This document shows, piece after piece, positions 6,055 to 9,125 of a DNA stretch of 9,125 nucleotides. The stretch is from Candidatus Delongbacteria bacterium (GTDB lineage Bacteria; Delongbacteria; UBA4055). The notes under the pieces were generated by a model, which was not told the origin of the DNA, did no database searches, and was given only the letters and a program-made list of their open reading frames with translations. The DNA lies in contig JAQICF010000086.1 of the NCBI GenBank assembly GCA_027858795.1, positions 1 through 9,125 of the forward strand, given 5' to 3'. The position numbers and the translations under genes were made by a program. Within the stretch, counting starts at the first letter, position 1; every line of letters starts with the position of its first letter.

Positions 6055-7395
6055 ATGGAAAACAAATTAGACAAAACTGAACTAAATACAAAACTCGGCC
6101 ATTGGGAGATCGATCTCAACAATAATTCTGTTACTTTATCTGAAGGTGCAAAAACAATATTCGGACTTCATGATACTGAGATCAACCTTACTATGATGAT
6201 AAATATTCCTTTGGAAGAATATAGAATTAAAAATACAATTGCTTTCAATGCTCTTGTAAGAGAAGATGAACCTTATGATGTTACATATAAATTTGACTAC
6301 CGGAACAGTGGAGAGATCAAGACGATTAATTCTACTGCTAAATATGACAAGGAAAAAAATATTGTATATGGTGTGGTGAAAGAAATTGAGAATGCTGAGA
6401 ATGAATTGCAAACATCTAATCAGCAACTATTAGACCAGACAGAAGAGCTTGCCCGAATGGCAACAGTAGTTAATGATTCAAATGATGCTATCACAATTCA
6501 GGATCTGGATGGTAACATTACTGCCTGGAATACCGGAGCAATAAAGATGTATGGCTACAGCGAGATAGAAGCTATCAAAAAGAATGTGGCTGATTTGGTT
6601 CCTAAAGAATATAAAGCCCAAGCATTAAATTTTATAACCAGTCTGAAAAAAGGTAAGCTTGTAGAATCACTGGAAACAAAACGACAAACAAAAGACGGCA
6701 AAATATTAGATATATGGATGGTTGTTACAAAACTCGTTGATGAAGACGGCAAACTAATTGGAGCAGCTACCACAGAACGTGATATCACAGATCTGAAAAA
6801 GGAAGAGGAGAAGTTAATAGATTCCAATCAGCAACTACGAGCAAGTGAACAGAAATTATCAAAACGGATAAAAGAGCTGGACTGTCTTTATAGTATTTCT
6901 AAAATTTGTAAAATACACGATATTTCATTGGAAGAAATATTACAGAAGGTAGTTGAACAAATTTCCGCTTCTTGGCGATATCCAGAAATCGCTGTTGTCC
7001 GAATTGTTTTGGATGGTATAGAGTACAAAACACTTGACTTCAGAAAAACCAACTGGAGTCAATGCAGCGATATTATTGTTAATGGTAATCACGCCGGAGA
7101 CATAGAAGTCTATTATCTGGAAAAAAAACCGGATTTCGATGAAGAAGTGTTCCTAAAAGAAGAAAGATTATTACTTGATGAAATAGCTAAACAGTTGGGA
7201 AATATTACCGAGCGAATGCAGAGGAAGGAAGAATTTACAAAATATCGTAAACATCTTGAAGAATTAGTAAATAATCGAACTTCAGAATTGAAACAAAAGA
7301 ATGATGATCTTGAAAGACTTAATAAGTTTTTCATTAACCGAGAGCAACGAATAAAAGAATTGAGAGATGAAGTAAAACGACTTTCTAAGGAATAA
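6055..7395 (+). CDS. Soluble PAS-PAS-GAF-like sensor protein with conserved coiled-coil tail
   Basis: Starting at the ATG at 6055 the product has 446 residues. PAS 1 covers about 13-112 (LGHWEIDL opening), PAS 2 about 131-247 (ending ERDITDLKK), each followed by a short coil containing SNQQL. A GAF-like module at about 271-387 (ELDCLYSISKI ... SWRYPEIAV ... DFRKTNW ... FLKEERLL) matches a segment I recall from PAS histidine kinases. The last ~53 residues form a charged coiled coil: LEELVNNRTSEL, then NKFFINREQRIKELRD. No membrane span, kinase or DNA-binding domain is seen. An in-frame TTG at 6025 would add 10 residues, but no Shine-Dalgarno precedes it; a weak AGG (6040-6042) lies 12 nt before the ATG. 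It shares its frame with the preceding gene, but three in-frame stops separate them. It probably works with that membrane sensor. Confidence 0.85.
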   Translation: MENKLDKTELNTKLGHWEIDLNNNSVTLSEGAKTIFGLHDTEINLTMMINIPLEEYRIKNTIAFNALVREDEPYDVTYKFDYRNSGEIKTINSTAKYDKEKNIVYGVVKEIENAENELQTSNQQLLDQTEELARMATVVNDSNDAITIQDLDGNITAWNTGAIKMYGYSEIEAIKKNVADLVPKEYKAQALNFITSLKKGKLVESLETKRQTKDGKILDIWMVVTKLVDEDGKLIGAATTERDITDLKKEEEKLIDSNQQLRASEQKLSKRIKELDCLYSISKICKIHDISLEEILQKVVEQISASWRYPEIAVVRIVLDGIEYKTLDFRKTNWSQCSDIIVNGNHAGDIEVYYLEKKPDFDEEVFLKEERLLLDEIAKQLGNITERMQRKEEFTKYRKHLEELVNNRTSELKQKNDDLERLNKFFINREQRIKELRDEVKRLSKE

Positions 7396-7479
7396 TGGAC
7401 AATTTACAATGGACAATGTAGGGGACGCCTAACATTCGCCCCCAGAAACGCAACCAGTCGCCCCCAAAAAACGCGACTA
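7396..7479. repeat. GC-rich tandem repeats after the sensor operon
   Basis: Directly after the stop codon TGGACAAT occurs twice with a 14-bp period (7396-7403, 7410-7417). Two imperfect 22-bp units starting TCGCCCCC follow (7436-7457 and 7458-7479). AGTCGC (7456-7461) and GCGACT (7473-7478) could pair, but no T-tract follows, so this is not a convincing terminator. The base composition contrasts sharply with the AT-rich surroundings. Confidence 0.55.
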
Positions 7480-7486
7480 AGCAAAG

Positions 7487-7523
7487 TACTATTTAAAGTT
7501 AGAATAGTATAAATCGTACTATA
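7487..7523. promoter_or_regulatory. Candidate enhancer-binding-protein sites upstream of the PocR gene
   Basis: The dyad AATAGTA-N7-TACTATA (7503-7523) is centred at 7513, about 63 bp upstream of the GG of the sigma-54-like site at 7574. A further half-site, TACTATT (7487-7493), pairs with AATAGTA at 9-bp spacing, so there are three half-sites. The main dyad matches the one at 3724-3744 in sequence, half-site spacing and distance to promoter. Confidence 0.5.
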
Positions 7524-7573
7524 TTAAGGTAGAAATTCTTAAGTCTACGAACAAACATGGCAAAATAAAACAT

Positions 7574-7589
7574 TGGCATAATAATTGTA
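7574..7589 (+). promoter_or_regulatory. Sigma-54-like -24/-12 promoter of the PocR gene
   Basis: TGGCAT-AATAA-TTGTA matches 9 of 11 consensus positions of TGGCAC-N5-TTGCW with exact spacing; the -12 element has GT in place of GC, which should weaken it. The expected start site is near 7600, about 50 bp before the ATG. The dyad upstream strengthens the call. Confidence 0.5.
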
Positions 7590-7649
7590 TATAGTAAATA
7601 AAATCTCTTGTTTATGAAATACAAGATGAAAGAACTGGAAGGATAAGTT

Positions 7650-9125
7650 ATGAAATATGAATTAAAGAATTTGATCGATGTAGCTGAAGTAGATGTTTTA
7701 CTTAGCAATTTCAACAAAGCTACCGGCTTTGTAACAGCAGTACTTGATCTTGAAGGCAATATTCTTTCAAAGTCCGGATGGAGAAAGATATGTACAGAAT
7801 TCCATCGTAAGAATCCCGAATCCGAAAAAAATTGTGTTTTAAGCGATACTATTCTTTCCCGCGATCTGAATGTAAGTAAACAGTATAGCGTGTATAAGTG
7901 TTTTAATGGGTTGGTAGATGTCGCAATGCCGATCTTACTTAACGGCGAGCACATAGGCAACATTTTTACCGGTCAGTTTTTCTTTAAAGCTCCTGAAAAA
8001 GAATATTTTCTAAAACAGGCTGAAAAGTACGGATTTGAAAAGGAATCTTATATTGATGTTATGGAGAAAGTTCCGGTCGTAAACGAGGATCATGTAAAAA
8101 ATGTAATGACTTTTTTGCTTAAGATGACAGAGTTTATTAGTCACATGGCAATAATAAAAAATGAACAAAAAGAATTGATCGAAGAATTAAGGAAAAGCGA
8201 AGAAAAATATCGTTTATTTATTGAGACAAGTGACGATATAATTTATACTATAACACCTGAAGGAATACTTACTTTTGTTTCACCTGCATGGACAAAATTA
8301 CTTGGGCATACTTTAGAAGAAGTAGTGGGAAAACCATTTGAACCTTTTCTTCATCCCGACGATCTCCCTGGATGTTTGTATCTATTACAAAATATTAATA
8401 ATCCTGATCTTAAACAAAATACAGTAGATTACCGTGTAAAACATTTAAACGGTTCCTGGCGATGGCATTCTTCAAAAGCTACAATATTGAACGGGAGCAA
8501 TGGCGAATTTATCGGCTTTATGGGTATTGCAAGAGATATTACTGAGAAGATGCTCGTAGAAAAAGATTTAAAAAAGAGCGAAAAGCGTTATCACGATTTG
8601 CTTGTGAATCTAGAAACCGGAATTGTTGTTCATGCACCGGATACTTCGATTATAATGAATAACGATAAAGCATCAGAATTATTGGGGTTAACTGATGTTC
8701 AGATGAAAGGGAAGGAGGCAATTGATCCTGCATGGAAATTTGTAGATGAAGATAATAAACCACTAAACCTTGATACTTATCCGGTAAACCGTATTGCGAA
8801 GAATAGACAGCCAATAAAAAATCAGACCTTAGGAATATGCCACTCCGGAATAAGTAAAATCACCTGGGTTACTGTCAATGGATTTCCGGTACTTGATAGC
8901 ACAGGCAAAACAACAGAAATTGTGATTAGTTTTATTGATATAACTGAAAAAAATAAAGCAGAAGAAGAATTGAGCCATTATAAGGAGCATCTCGAAAATT
9001 TAGTCCAAGAAAGAACTAAAGAACTTGAAGAAAAGAATGAAAAACTCTCAAAATACAATAAATTATTTGTTGACAGGGAATTTAGAGTCAAGGAATTGAA
9101 GGATAAGATAAAAGAGCTTGAACTT
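7650..9125 (+). CDS. PocR-PAS-PAS sensor protein with conserved coiled-coil tail (runs off right edge)
   Basis: The frame is open from the ATG at 7650 to the last base, 492 residues. AAGGA 6 nt upstream supports the start. Residues about 6-165 form a PocR-type ligand-binding domain: SGWRKICTEFHRKNP, VYKCFNGLVDVAMPI, NIFTGQFFF, with cysteines C48, C62 and C84 at positions that recur in this family. PocR domains sense small organic ligands or bind cofactors in some regulators; the ligand here is unknown. PAS 1 follows at about 181-303 (ending ARDITEK) and PAS 2 at about 310-436 (ending IDITEK). The visible end (443-492) is a coil with LENLVQERTKEL and NKLFVDREFRVKELKD, paralogous to the tail of the preceding protein, so the true end is probably near. 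No membrane span or output domain is seen; an output domain past the edge cannot be excluded. It seems separately transcribed from a sigma-54-like promoter. Confidence 0.87.
   Translation, partial: MKYELKNLIDVAEVDVLLSNFNKATGFVTAVLDLEGNILSKSGWRKICTEFHRKNPESEKNCVLSDTILSRDLNVSKQYSVYKCFNGLVDVAMPILLNGEHIGNIFTGQFFFKAPEKEYFLKQAEKYGFEKESYIDVMEKVPVVNEDHVKNVMTFLLKMTEFISHMAIIKNEQKELIEELRKSEEKYRLFIETSDDIIYTITPEGILTFVSPAWTKLLGHTLEEVVGKPFEPFLHPDDLPGCLYLLQNINNPDLKQNTVDYRVKHLNGSWRWHSSKATILNGSNGEFIGFMGIARDITEKMLVEKDLKKSEKRYHDLLVNLETGIVVHAPDTSIIMNNDKASELLGLTDVQMKGKEAIDPAWKFVDEDNKPLNLDTYPVNRIAKNRQPIKNQTLGICHSGISKITWVTVNGFPVLDSTGKTTEIVISFIDITEKNKAEEELSHYKEHLENLVQERTKELEEKNEKLSKYNKLFVDREFRVKELKDKIKELEL

Noticed and set aside
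7420..7480. Intrinsic terminator for the sensor operon
   Set aside because: Stems can be drawn (GGGG with CCCC, AGTCGC with GCGACT), but none is followed by a T-tract on the plus strand.
7573..7601. Sigma-70 reading of the PocR promoter, using TTGGCA as -35
   Set aside because: At 16-17 bp spacing there is no acceptable -10 hexamer, whereas the sigma-54 reading has exact spacing and an upstream dyad.
7499..7963. Minus-strand open frame of 154 codons
   Set aside because: It is antisense to the strong PocR-domain coding sequence, and its composition is typical of a shadow frame.

Overview
The window is AT-rich bacterial DNA from a Gram-negative organism: it encodes a DsbD-type membrane electron carrier with a periplasmic domain and a lipoprotein with three SPOR repeats. 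Long PAS-domain proteins, sigma-54 promoter signatures and scattered short GC-rich palindromes between genes suggest an uncultured environmental lineage, perhaps in or near the FCB group (Cloacimonadota or Bacteroidota relatives). The taxon is inference and low confidence; no rRNA or other marker gene is present.

Left part (1-2313, all on the minus strand). The 5' part of dsbD runs off the left edge. Next is a 321-residue triple-SPOR lipoprotein with a strong intrinsic terminator behind it. A second terminator at 2281-2313 closes the response-regulator gene further right. dsbD and the SPOR gene each have a plausible sigma-70-type promoter with the -10 hexamer TATATT.

Centre (2340-3960). A receiver-PAS-PAS protein lies on the minus strand. 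It is followed by a 488-bp non-coding divergent region that holds several palindromic repeats, a perfect sigma-54 -24/-12 match facing the receiver gene, an upstream dyad, and a separate sigma-70-type promoter facing right.

Right part (3961-9125, plus strand). Three sensor proteins follow: a membrane-anchored protein with a periplasmic helical sensor and three PAS domains; a soluble PAS-PAS-GAF-like protein; and a PocR-PAS-PAS protein cut by the right edge. None shows a histidine-kinase, GGDEF, EAL, methyl-accepting or DNA-binding output domain. The last two end in the same coiled-coil tail.

The most notable observation is that the receiver gene and the PocR gene, on opposite strands about 4 kb apart, each have a sigma-54-like promoter. 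In both cases a matching dyad (AATARTA-N7-TACTATW) is centred about 63 bp upstream of the -24 GG. That is the geometry expected of a shared enhancer-binding-protein regulon. Together with the output-less sensors, it suggests a co-regulated multi-protein sensory assembly whose kinase and activator are encoded elsewhere.
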